From assembly GCA_028279725.1 (NCBI GenBank), contig JANQNE010000007.1, forward strand, positions 35,406 through 99,405: a DNA stretch of 64,000 nt, written 5' to 3'. Source of the stretch: Candidatus Nanoarchaeia archaeon. Lineage in GTDB: Archaea; Nanobdellota; Nanobdellia; Woesearchaeales; JANQNE01. Made by a program: the position numbers and the translations under genes. Below are positions 53,796-61,197 of the stretch, one piece after another; within the stretch, counting starts at the first letter, position 1, and every line of letters begins with the position of its first letter. A model generated the notes under the pieces. That model had not been told where the DNA came from. It did no database searches and worked only from the letters and a program-made list of their open reading frames with translations.

Positions 53796-54356
53796 CTACT
53801 CCTCTTTTTTGTCCTCTCCTAACATCATTCTTTTTTTCTTATCTTTTCTCTTTTTCTCTAGCCATTTATAAACATTTCCATGTTGGCTTCCTTCCAATAA
53901 AGAAACTATTGCTTCTTTTGCAATAGCAGCGTCCTCACTTTCACCTATAATCCCAACTGTTTTTCCATAGACAGATATATGCGTCTCTGTCAGTTCCTCT
54001 ATCAACTTCCTTGACTTTCCTTCAGCCCCTATAACTCTTCCCCTTAATCTCTGCTGTCCTTTCTTTGATTTTCCAATGTAATCTTTCAGATCTATCTTCT
54101 CAAAGGAATTGTCTTGTTTTAACAATAATAATGCAAAGTCTGGATTAAATCCTCTTCCGATAGCATCGATAATCTCCTTTGTTGTATACAAACCCAATGC
54201 ATCTTCTCCTGTAACTACTACATCTCCTTCTTTTGAATCTATCTTTAGCTCTGTATTTGTAGTTTCTTCTATCTGCTTCTTGACTTCTCCTTTCTTTCCT
54301 ATCAGTACAGCTATCCTGTCCTTAGGAATCTTAAGTTCATACATAAATTCTGACAT
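53796..54356 (-). CDS. Dim2/Pno1-like KH-domain protein
   Basis: A 186-aa RNA-binding protein with two KH domains (I-L/I-G-K-K-G-E near 19 and V-I-G-A-E-G-K-S near 110) and a basic tail. The family aids 3' maturation of 16S rRNA and binds RIO-type kinase and aIF2 in relatives. Clustering with top6B-top6A and RIO1 is common in archaea. Confidence 0.9.
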   Translation of the reverse strand: MSEFMYELKIPKDRIAVLIGKKGEVKKQIEETTNTELKIDSKEGDVVVTGEDALGLYTTKEIIDAIGRGFNPDFALLLLKQDNSFEKIDLKDYIGKSKKGQQRLRGRVIGAEGKSRKLIEELTETHISVYGKTVGIIGESEDAAIAKEAIVSLLEGSQHGNVYKWLEKKRKDKKKRMMLGEDKKEE

Positions 54357-54480
54357 ACTAAAAATGAATCTGTGTTTATTTTTAAACTTTATGCATCATC
54401 CTTGTTTTCGTCACCAATTATAGACTACAAAAGATATTAATATAATCTGTACATCCATCTCAACATCGGGGGTTTTTAGA

Positions 54481-55767
54481 ATAGACAAAAAAACAGAGAG
54501 GAAGTGGCATCACGGCCATGAAGCACTACTTATTCCTGGAGCTCATGAGTGCGATAAGGAACTTACAAATCTCATTCTAGAATGTTTAAGAAAAGATTTC
54601 CATTTTGACGGAGTCAGAACAGTAGAAACACATCCAGATAATACGCACGAAGACCAGTATAGGCCAGAAGATAAACAGTCATTTGTAATTGGTCAGTTTG
54701 ACAGAGATGATGCTAGAGTTGAAGTAGGAGCAGCTGTTCTATCTGAACTCCAGAAAAATGCTGTTTATTATATCACTCATCCATATAACAGAGCTGTTCA
54801 AATTAATGGAAGGATAAGACAGATTGATGTTGAAACAACTATAAAAGAGATGCGCCTGGTAGGAAAAATACTGCAGGAAAACCACCATCGTATGGAGCAG
54901 TTGACTTTAGTCAGTCCTGTAGGACCTTATGACCTAAACCATAGTGCAGAAAGAAAAAAGATAAAAGGGCTTATAGAAGGCCCTAGTCTTGAAATGTTCA
55001 TCAAAGACTTGGCAAGAGATGGTTATAATGAAATCATAACTATTTGCCCGCACTCAAATAAAACAAAACAGTTCGCAAACGACAACAGGATCCTTTACAG
55101 AGATATAGATCCTTTCCAGTCAAGAGCTGACCTTAGTCCAAGATTAGGTCCTTTCTTATATGAAGGTCCGGACAATAACACTACTAGAAGTGATTTTGAT
55201 GATAGAGTAAGGAGAGTTACTCCTTTTGTCAGCTATCTTCAGGAAGAGTTCAAAGATAACATGGGCGATGTTTATTTCGTCGCAACTGATAAAGGAAGTG
55301 AAGACTTAGTAATGCGTCTTGCTTATGCTTGCAGAAACAATAAACAAGGTGTCTTAGGAGTTTTAAAAGAGAGAGCAGGACCAGGTAAGATAGATATCAA
55401 AGGGCTAACATCCTGGAGTACTGCTAATCTTGAAGAGATAAGAGGTAAGACATGCATACTTGCTGATGATAGAAGGATGAGTGGAAAAACCACGAATCTT
55501 ATAGCTAAGGAACTGAAAGAAACATATGGTGCTGGTAAAGTTGTGGCTTTACTTGCTCACGATCTTTCTTATGATGAAAATATAAAAGGACATGATAGCA
55601 TAGATAAGTTTGTTTTTGCTGAAACAACACCTAATTCCCCTATCTCAAAGATAGAAGATCCAAGAATATACAGGTTCCCTATGGAAACTACTGCTCTTCT
55701 TCTTGCAACACAGATCTTCGACAGTTATGTAAGTCTGAGAGACCTAGGAAAATCAGAAGTTAGATAA
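54481..55767 (+). CDS. PRPP-synthetase/phosphoribosyltransferase-like protein, no canonical start codon
   Basis: The first ATG is at 54850, yet the frame is open from 54424 and its upstream part clearly codes: A-L-L-I-P-G-A-H-E-C-D-K-E-L and N-A-V-Y-Y-I-T-H-P-Y-N-R fit the N-terminal domain of ribose-phosphate pyrophosphokinase. The later parts V-S-P-V-G-P-Y-D, F-V-A-T-D-K-G-S-E-D and C-I-L-A-D-D-R-R-M-S-G-K-T-T resemble the PYARQDR region, PPi loop and PRPP loop. The loops are altered, so activity is uncertain. There is no ATG, GTG or TTG between 54424 and 54850. A TATA run (54433-54444) and GGGGG (54468-54472) point to ATA at 54481 as start, or to a sequence error. Confidence 0.65.
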   Translation: MDKKTERKWHHGHEALLIPGAHECDKELTNLILECLRKDFHFDGVRTVETHPDNTHEDQYRPEDKQSFVIGQFDRDDARVEVGAAVLSELQKNAVYYITHPYNRAVQINGRIRQIDVETTIKEMRLVGKILQENHHRMEQLTLVSPVGPYDLNHSAERKKIKGLIEGPSLEMFIKDLARDGYNEIITICPHSNKTKQFANDNRILYRDIDPFQSRADLSPRLGPFLYEGPDNNTTRSDFDDRVRRVTPFVSYLQEEFKDNMGDVYFVATDKGSEDLVMRLAYACRNNKQGVLGVLKERAGPGKIDIKGLTSWSTANLEEIRGKTCILADDRRMSGKTTNLIAKELKETYGAGKVVALLAHDLSYDENIKGHDSIDKFVFAETTPNSPISKIEDPRIYRFPMETTALLLATQIFDSYVSLRDLGKSEVR

Positions 55768-56472
55768 TTACTCTTTTATCTCCTCTCTAGTTTTGCTCTC
55801 ACTGATATCTAGACCATGTCTTTTGAAAAAATTACATACATTCCTAACATCTCTTTCTAAGAATTCTTCAGACCTCATATCACTTAAAGGAGTTCCAGTA
55901 GAAAAATCAATGAAAACTGGCTTCTCCTTATAATTTAAAATATTAAATGAAGAAAGATCAGCATGTACAAATCCAGATTTGTGTAATTTCTTCATATTCT
56001 TAACAACATCTTCAAAGAATTTCTTCTTAGCCCTTGGAATTTTATCTTTTACTTTAGGAGCAACATTCTTGCTGTCTCCTATCAACTCTAACAATAATAC
56101 ATTATTCAAAAAAGCTATCGGTGTAGGACACTTAACTCCAGCTTCTCTTGCTTTCATAAGATTCCTGTACTCTCTCTGGGTCCATGCAAATATAATCTTC
56201 CTCCTCTGTTTTTTCAAATTCTCATATCTTGGATCTCCTCTTATATAATCATACATATGATTAAAATCACAGGTCTCTAATCTATATATCTTGACAATTA
56301 TTCTTCCATGCTTTGTCTTTGCACTAAACACATTGCTTTCTTTGCCGATTGAGATAGGGCTTTCCATATTTTCAAAATGCCCTCTTGAAGCTAGTTTGAA
56401 TAAAGTACGTAATGTAAATTCATCGAACACATTACCCCAGGTCTTCCACTTTTCTTTTGATATCTTTGGCAT
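55768..56472 (-). CDS. RIO1-type serine protein kinase
   Basis: A 234-aa atypical kinase for small ribosomal subunit maturation. G-K-E-S-N-V-F-S-A is the Gly-loop region and V-K-I-Y the ATP Lys. The catalytic loop is F-V-H-A-D-L-S-S-F-N-I-L and the metal-binding loop F-I-D-F-S. The N-terminal R-T-L-F-K-L winged-helix-like part is short. It directly abuts the convergent PRPP-like gene, which separates it from the KH gene. Confidence 0.93.
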   Translation of the reverse strand: MPKISKEKWKTWGNVFDEFTLRTLFKLASRGHFENMESPISIGKESNVFSAKTKHGRIIVKIYRLETCDFNHMYDYIRGDPRYENLKKQRRKIIFAWTQREYRNLMKAREAGVKCPTPIAFLNNVLLLELIGDSKNVAPKVKDKIPRAKKKFFEDVVKNMKKLHKSGFVHADLSSFNILNYKEKPVFIDFSTGTPLSDMRSEEFLERDVRNVCNFFKRHGLDISESKTREEIKE

Positions 56473-56495
56473 AATTCAAGAAATAGTATTTTAGT

Positions 56496-56864
56496 TTATA
56501 AAGGTTGGTTTTGTTCTATAGCATGCACTGCTCTGACGAGATTTAGATCAACTTTAGCTGCTTTTGCTCTTTGTTCTCCATCTACTCCTTCCATCAATTT
56601 TCTGTTTCCGTTTATCGCTATCCTTAGATACAATATATCTTCAAATCTGTCAGAATTATCTGTACCTTTAGCTCCGCTTAATCTTCCAAGACCACTCATA
56701 ACTAATGGGGTCCTCAGATAATCATTTTCAGCTACATACCTAAGAAGCTTATCAGGATTATTGACCATATCCTCTATCATACCTCTGATCCTTCCATCAT
56801 AACTAGCAGGAACTACTACACTTTCATCTCTTGATTTCAGTTTTGCTTCAACATATTTATCCAT
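56496..56864 (-). CDS. hypothetical protein, 122 aa
   Basis: Not recognised. Predicted helical and charged; N-N-P-D-K-L-L-R-Y-V and G-L-G-R-L-S-G-A-K are the most distinctive segments. The ATG at 56864 has TGAGGGAT upstream; the frame opens with a TTG at 56876. A TATA element (56891-56902) precedes it, with an inverted repeat just beyond. Confidence 0.6.
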   Translation of the reverse strand: MDKYVEAKLKSRDESVVVPASYDGRIRGMIEDMVNNPDKLLRYVAENDYLRTPLVMSGLGRLSGAKGTDNSDRFEDILYLRIAINGNRKLMEGVDGEQRAKAAKVDLNLVRAVHAIEQNQPL

Positions 56865-56914
56865 CTTATCCCTCAAAAGCTCCTAAAATACCCTTATTTT
56901 TAAGCTTTTCTATC

Positions 56915-56935
56915 TAGTACTACTTAAGAGTACTA
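56915..56935. promoter_or_regulatory. inverted repeat between divergent TATA boxes
   Basis: TAGTACT (56915-56921) and AGTACTA (56929-56935) flank ACTTAAG. The repeat lies between the minus TATA (56891-56902) of the 122-aa gene and the plus TATA (56948-56958) of the hairpin region. A dimeric regulator could bind here. Confidence 0.5.
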
Positions 56936-56979
56936 AACAAACGAAAGATTTAAATATAAGTAATCCCTACTATAGAGTA

Positions 56980-57255
56980 GCAAACAAAAGAGGAGATAAT
57001 GTCTTCTTTTTTGGAAAAAAGAGTCAAAATAACGTTCATTGTTATCTAAACACCTCTTTTCCCTAGCAAATGTCTCTTCGGAGGCATTTACTAGGGTTTT
57101 ATTGTCAAAACGCTGGAAAAATGTAATTTTTCCATTGTTTTCGCAAAACCCCTTCCCTTGGATCCCTCTGTAAAGAGGGGACCTTGGGTTTCATAATCAC
57201 CTCTTTTTCCCAGTAAGGGTCTCTTTGAGGCCCTTACCAGGGTTTAATTGTAAAA
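56980..57255. ncRNA. hairpin-rich region with a duplicated hairpin unit (candidate RNA 1)
   Basis: No gene of normal size fits here. Six hairpins follow each other. Two are copies of one unit: CACCTCTTTT (57051-57060) then a hairpin at 57061-57096 with a C-UUCG-G loop, and CACCTCTTTT (57198-57207) then a hairpin at 57209-57242. The stems differ but still pair (AAATG/CATTT versus TAAGGG/CCCTTA). Others: GGAAAAA/TTTTTCC (57115-57133) and CCCTCT/AGAGGG (about 57164-57180). A plus promoter-like box lies at 56945-56965. On the minus strand each unit reads hairpin, AAAAGAGGTG, then a 29-codon frame (57105-57194 and 56950-57039). The coding strand is not resolved. Confidence 0.5.
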
Positions 57256-57261
57256 AAGAGC

Positions 57262-57282
57262 AAGATTTAAATACAAATAATC
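57262..57282 (+). promoter_or_regulatory. promoter-like box, near copy of 56945-56965
   Basis: AAGATTTAAATACAAATAATC matches the box at 56945-56965 at 19 of 21 positions. Both precede a structured region by about 25-30 nt, suggesting two tandem transcription units. Confidence 0.5.
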
Positions 57283-57289
57283 ATTACAT

Positions 57290-57455
57290 AACGTATTGTG
57301 TGAATGGGTCCTTATATGAGCTGAAACGAACGTTTTGGCTGTGATTTTAAGACACTCTTACACAACACAGCCCGTCACGAGAGTACTCAATGGAGCTTAC
57401 GACAAAGTCAAGCTATGAGCTTGGGAGTTAGTGTAATGGGCAACAACTCATATTT
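57290..57455 (+). ncRNA. candidate structured RNA 2 (three-way junction) upstream of dnaG
   Basis: ATATGAG (57314-57320) pairs with CTCATAT (57447-57453) and encloses two hairpins: GGCTGTG/CACAGCC (57337-57343 with 57366-57372) and AGCTT-AC-GAC/GTC-AAGCT (57394-57414). I do not recognise RNase P, SRP or a riboswitch. It could be a separate RNA or part of a long dnaG leader. From 57456 to 57720 I see only AT-rich sequence without a further clear structure. Confidence 0.45.
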
Positions 57456-57733
57456 ACAATCGTAATTTCAGAAAAAAAGAGCAAATAGAGCAAGTTTACA
57501 TTCACATTCATCATTTAGATCATCAAAACTTAGAGTAATTAAAGTACACATAAGATAGATTTTGATTAAACTAAACTTGTTCTATAAGCTAATAGATTAG
57601 AAGAGAGCTGATCATCATGTTTATCACTTTACTTAGAAACTGTATGACAAATCGGTAAGCATAGTGCTATCTTCTAAACTATTGACTGAGATTGTAAGAG
57701 TAGTAACTAGATAAAAATAGGAGGCGAATTAAA

Positions 57734-59005
57734 ATGGGAAAAATAAGCCCAGTTTCGGCAAAATACATTGTTCATTCAACCATCAATATTGATGGAGTTG
57801 TAGATAGACCAGATGTTATAGGTGCTATCTTTGGACAGACAGAAGGTCTTCTTGGAGCTGACCTTGAATTAAGAGAGCTTCAGAGAAGCGGAAGGATAGG
57901 AAGGATTGAGGTCAATGTTGACACAAGATCCGGAAAAACACAAGGTACAATCATTATACCTTCTTCTTTAGACAAAGCAGAGACATGTATTGTAGGTGCT
58001 GCTATGGAGATAATCCAGAGGATTGGTCCATGTAACGCTAAGATACAGGTCCAGAAGATTGAAGACGTAAGGATAAGCAAAAGGCAGTTTGTTGTTGACA
58101 GAGCTAAAGACCTGTTGAAAAAGATGGTAGATGGCGTTCTGCCAGATTCACAGGAGATTGCTGATGAAGTTGCTCATTCTGTAAGGGTCATGGAGATCCA
58201 GCAGTATGGAAGAGACAGACTTCCTGCAGGTCCTGCAATCGAAGAATCTGAAGAGATAATTGTTGTTGAAGGAAGAGCTGATGTTCTGACTTTGCTTAAG
58301 AATGGTTTTAAGAACGTCATTGCTATGAACGGAACTTCTGTTCCTCAGACAATAATTGACTTAAGCAAGAAAAAAGAAGTCACAGTCTTTGTTGATGGTG
58401 ACAGGGGCGGAATCCTGAACATCAAAGAACTTATTGATGTTGGTGAGATTGATTTCGTCACAAAAGCGCCTGACGGCAAAGAAGTTGAGGAACTTACAAA
58501 GAAAGAGATCCATAAAGCTATAAGAAGTAAGATCTCTGTTGAACAGGCAAAGCTTGAATTTGGAAATTTGGCTTCTGCAAGCAAGGAAACTCACTCAAGA
58601 GCACCTGCAGCAAGACCGCAGCAAACAAGCAAGCCAGCTTATCAGAGACCTCAGCAGCACTCAAGAGAACCAAGAGCTGCTGCTCCAGTAAGACAGCCAA
58701 AGACAGAGATCAGTGCTGAAGAGAAGAAATCTTTCAGCAAGATGCTGGAGGATCTTATCGGAACAAGAGGAGCTTACATACTTGACAGCAAACTGGCGAT
58801 TCTAGGAAAAGTTCCATTAAGCGAATTAGCATCAACTGTAAAGAGTCTGCACACACAGATACATGCGATTGTATTGGATGGTGTAGTTGATAAGACACTG
58901 GTCCAGGGATTGGAAAAGTCAAACATTAACTTTATAGTTGCGATGGATTCAAAGCTTAGAGGTCCAGAGACAAGGGCTAAAGTTCTGACTGCTAACGATC
59001 TTTAA
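57734..59005 (+). CDS. dnaG: archaeal DnaG-type primase
   Basis: A 423-aa archaeal DnaG. The N-terminal domain (Y-I-V-H-S-T-I-N-I-D-G-V-V-D-R-P-D-V-I-G) leads into a Toprim domain with I-V-V-E-G-R-A-D-V near 177 and V-D-G-D-R-G-G near 220. A Pro/Gln/Arg-rich linker (about 285-330) and a C-terminal helical domain follow. The archaeal protein is tied to RNA degradation by the exosome as well as priming. AGGAGGCG precedes the ATG. Confidence 0.95.
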   Translation: MGKISPVSAKYIVHSTINIDGVVDRPDVIGAIFGQTEGLLGADLELRELQRSGRIGRIEVNVDTRSGKTQGTIIIPSSLDKAETCIVGAAMEIIQRIGPCNAKIQVQKIEDVRISKRQFVVDRAKDLLKKMVDGVLPDSQEIADEVAHSVRVMEIQQYGRDRLPAGPAIEESEEIIVVEGRADVLTLLKNGFKNVIAMNGTSVPQTIIDLSKKKEVTVFVDGDRGGILNIKELIDVGEIDFVTKAPDGKEVEELTKKEIHKAIRSKISVEQAKLEFGNLASASKETHSRAPAARPQQTSKPAYQRPQQHSREPRAAAPVRQPKTEISAEEKKSFSKMLEDLIGTRGAYILDSKLAILGKVPLSELASTVKSLHTQIHAIVLDGVVDKTLVQGLEKSNINFIVAMDSKLRGPETRAKVLTANDL

Positions 59006-59021
59006 GAATTATTTTTATTTT

Positions 59022-60011
59022 TTAATTTTCAGGTTCATAATTTGAACCTGTTGATTCTTCTTTTAACAGATACTTTCCATTCACATTCCTGAAACTAGCT
59101 CTCAACCTCTCATTTGAAATCCAGCTCTCTGTTTCATTCAGCTCTTCCCCAAAAATATAGGCAGGAAGATAAGTTATATTATAATAAGAGTATAGCACAT
59201 TTCCTTCTTCAGTATTATAATCTATACTAACAACACTAAGCCCTGGAAACAGCTGCTTGCTCACTTCAATAGTCTTTTCAGTATTACATGCAGTGCAATT
59301 AAAATCATTTAGTATCATAAGCTCAACATCTACAGGAACCTTCTCCTCAGCTATTGTCTCATTCAGCAGAGGATCTGTTGGTTCAGGTATATCAGGTTTT
59401 ATCTTAGTAAAGAACAATAACAATATTACCAATACAAGGATTAAACTCACATATTTCCACACATCAAAATGATTTTTGCTCTTCTTTTTTCCATTCTGCT
59501 TTAGCTTCTTTACCTTATCATTTCCTTTCTTAACTTCCTTTTCCAGTTTCTCTATCTTTTTGTTTAATTTTACTTTTTCCCTGTCTCTTGCCCTTATTTC
59601 CTTCTCTCTTTCTTTGATATCATCATTTTTTTCTTGAATTTGCATCTGCAGGCCTTCTATCTGGGATTTAAGCCCTTCTCTCTCATCTTCCTGCTGGACT
59701 CTCTCTTTAACTTCATTCTCTAGAACTTCTTTCTTATATTTCTCTTCATCATCTTCCTCTTCTTCTTCAACTTCTTCAGGATCTTCATCAGGAATCTCTT
59801 CAACAACTATATCTTTAGGTTCAACCTTCTTCTCTGCTGTCTCACTCCTTTTTCCATATTCTTCAACAACACCTTCCCCCCATTCATTCAGCTTTGATTC
59901 TATCCTTGTCTTTCCTTTTGTATACTCTTCTTCGCTGATTATTCCAGCTTCAAAGCTTTCTCTAAGGAATCTCAGTTCTCTTTTTAGTCTATCAACTTGT
60001 GATTCTGGCAT
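59022..60011 (-). CDS. membrane protein with coiled coil and external thioredoxin-like domain
   Basis: A 329-aa protein. Residues 1-45 resemble a SHOCT motif (G-I-I-S-E-E-E-Y). A strongly acidic part and a long Lys/Glu coiled coil run to about 175, and one TM helix lies at about 186-205. The C-terminal domain looks like thioredoxin, with L-N-D-F-N-C-T-A-C (C-x2-C), S-I-D-Y-N and Y-L-P-A-Y (cis-Pro). With the TM helix the Trx domain would be outside. The ATG at 60011 follows the stop of the PPIase gene by 10 nt; the two are an operon. Confidence 0.8.
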   Translation of the reverse strand: MPESQVDRLKRELRFLRESFEAGIISEEEYTKGKTRIESKLNEWGEGVVEEYGKRSETAEKKVEPKDIVVEEIPDEDPEEVEEEEEDDEEKYKKEVLENEVKERVQQEDEREGLKSQIEGLQMQIQEKNDDIKEREKEIRARDREKVKLNKKIEKLEKEVKKGNDKVKKLKQNGKKKSKNHFDVWKYVSLILVLVILLLFFTKIKPDIPEPTDPLLNETIAEEKVPVDVELMILNDFNCTACNTEKTIEVSKQLFPGLSVVSIDYNTEEGNVLYSYYNITYLPAYIFGEELNETESWISNERLRASFRNVNGKYLLKEESTGSNYEPEN

Positions 60012-60021
60012 TTTATTCAAC

Positions 60022-61062
60022 TTAACTGATTGTTATGTTGTACTGCAGTTTCAGTTCTTCAAGATACATCTGAAGTTCTGTCCTTTGCTTATTCCCAAAC
60101 AATACCATATCTATAGCTTCTCTTGTCTCTTCAAGACTGATAACATCAGTTTCTCTCTTGATTATATGGAATCCATACATACTTTCCACAGGCTGGCTTA
60201 TTTCCTCTTCCTCTAATGCAAAAGCAGAATCACTAAAAACTTCTATCATCTGCTCTTTTCCGAAGAATCCAAGATCTCCTCCCCTTTCAGCAGATCCATC
60301 TGTTGATCTTTCCTCAGCAAGTTCAGCAAAATCTCCGCCTTTGTCCAGCAAAGCCACTATCTCGTCAGCTTCCTCTTCAGTGTCTACAAGAATGTGTCTT
60401 GCTCTTATCTGTCCTTCAGGTGCTGTAAAATCTTCTATATTTGCATCATAGTATGCTTTTATCTCTTCTTCACTTACTGAAACATCCGCTAAAACTGTGT
60501 TATTCAAGAACTCCATCATCACTATCTGCCTTTTGAAATATTCAACCACTTCATCGATAGTCAGTCCTTTGTCAACAAGCACCATCACAAATTCTTCTTC
60601 AGTGTATTCCAGCTGTGAAAGATAAAGATCCAATATCTCCTTCACTTCATCTCCTTTTACATCACTTAGCATCATCCCTTGTTTCTCAGCTTCCTGGGTC
60701 AAAAGAGATTCTACGATAAGCTGGCTAAGATATTTTTCTTTTGTAAGAAGTGTCTCCTTATACTGTTCAGGATAACTTGTTATAGTAAAGAATAGCTCAT
60801 ACTGTTTATCTAAAGTTTGATAGTCTATAACATCATCATTTACTTTGGCTGCAAATCCTTCTTTAAGCTCTTTGATCTCTTCAACTTCTTCATTCACAGC
60901 ATCTCCGGTTATCTTTATCCAGTCAAGCTTGAAAGCAAGTACAGCAAGCACCGCCAATACGACTATTATAGATACAATGATTATTATCCTTGAAACATTC
61001 TTTTTCTTTCCACTTTTTTTAGAAACCCTTCTAATTTTGCTCTTTTTAGCCAAATTTACCAC
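60022..61062 (-). CDS. membrane-anchored parvulin-type peptidyl-prolyl isomerase
   Basis: A 346-aa SurA/PrsA-like foldase. A basic N-terminus is followed by one TM helix (about 24-45). A SurA-N-like helical domain covers about 60-190 and a parvulin domain about 195-310 (R-A-R-H-I-L-V-D, G-G-D-F-A-E-L-A, G-G-D-L-G-F-F, Y-G-F-H-I-I). It would help fold exported proteins. The frame opens with GTG at 61062; TTG at 61053, five nt after GGTGG, is an equally good start. The thioredoxin-like gene follows. Confidence 0.88.
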   Translation of the reverse strand: MVNLAKKSKIRRVSKKSGKKKNVSRIIIIVSIIVVLAVLAVLAFKLDWIKITGDAVNEEVEEIKELKEGFAAKVNDDVIDYQTLDKQYELFFTITSYPEQYKETLLTKEKYLSQLIVESLLTQEAEKQGMMLSDVKGDEVKEILDLYLSQLEYTEEEFVMVLVDKGLTIDEVVEYFKRQIVMMEFLNNTVLADVSVSEEEIKAYYDANIEDFTAPEGQIRARHILVDTEEEADEIVALLDKGGDFAELAEERSTDGSAERGGDLGFFGKEQMIEVFSDSAFALEEEEISQPVESMYGFHIIKRETDVISLEETREAIDMVLFGNKQRTELQMYLEELKLQYNITIS

Positions 61063-61197
61063 CCTATGTTATTCAATCTTTTTTAGTACTTTGGAAAACT
61101 AAAAACAGCAATAGTAAATAAATCTTTCTATCATGGTTTAACTACCAAGTAGTTTCAATAAACATTTATATGAATCTCGCAATATATTGAGGGTAAT

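Noticed and set aside
57361..57380. ACACAGCCCGTCACG resembles the universal 16S rRNA segment near position 1400
   Set aside because: The match covers only about 12 bases with mismatches, and no neighbouring 16S sequence follows on either strand.
56980..57455. RNase P RNA or SRP RNA
   Set aside because: I looked for the conserved GAGGAAAGUC-type and ACAGAA elements of RNase P and the SRP helix 8 motif and found neither.
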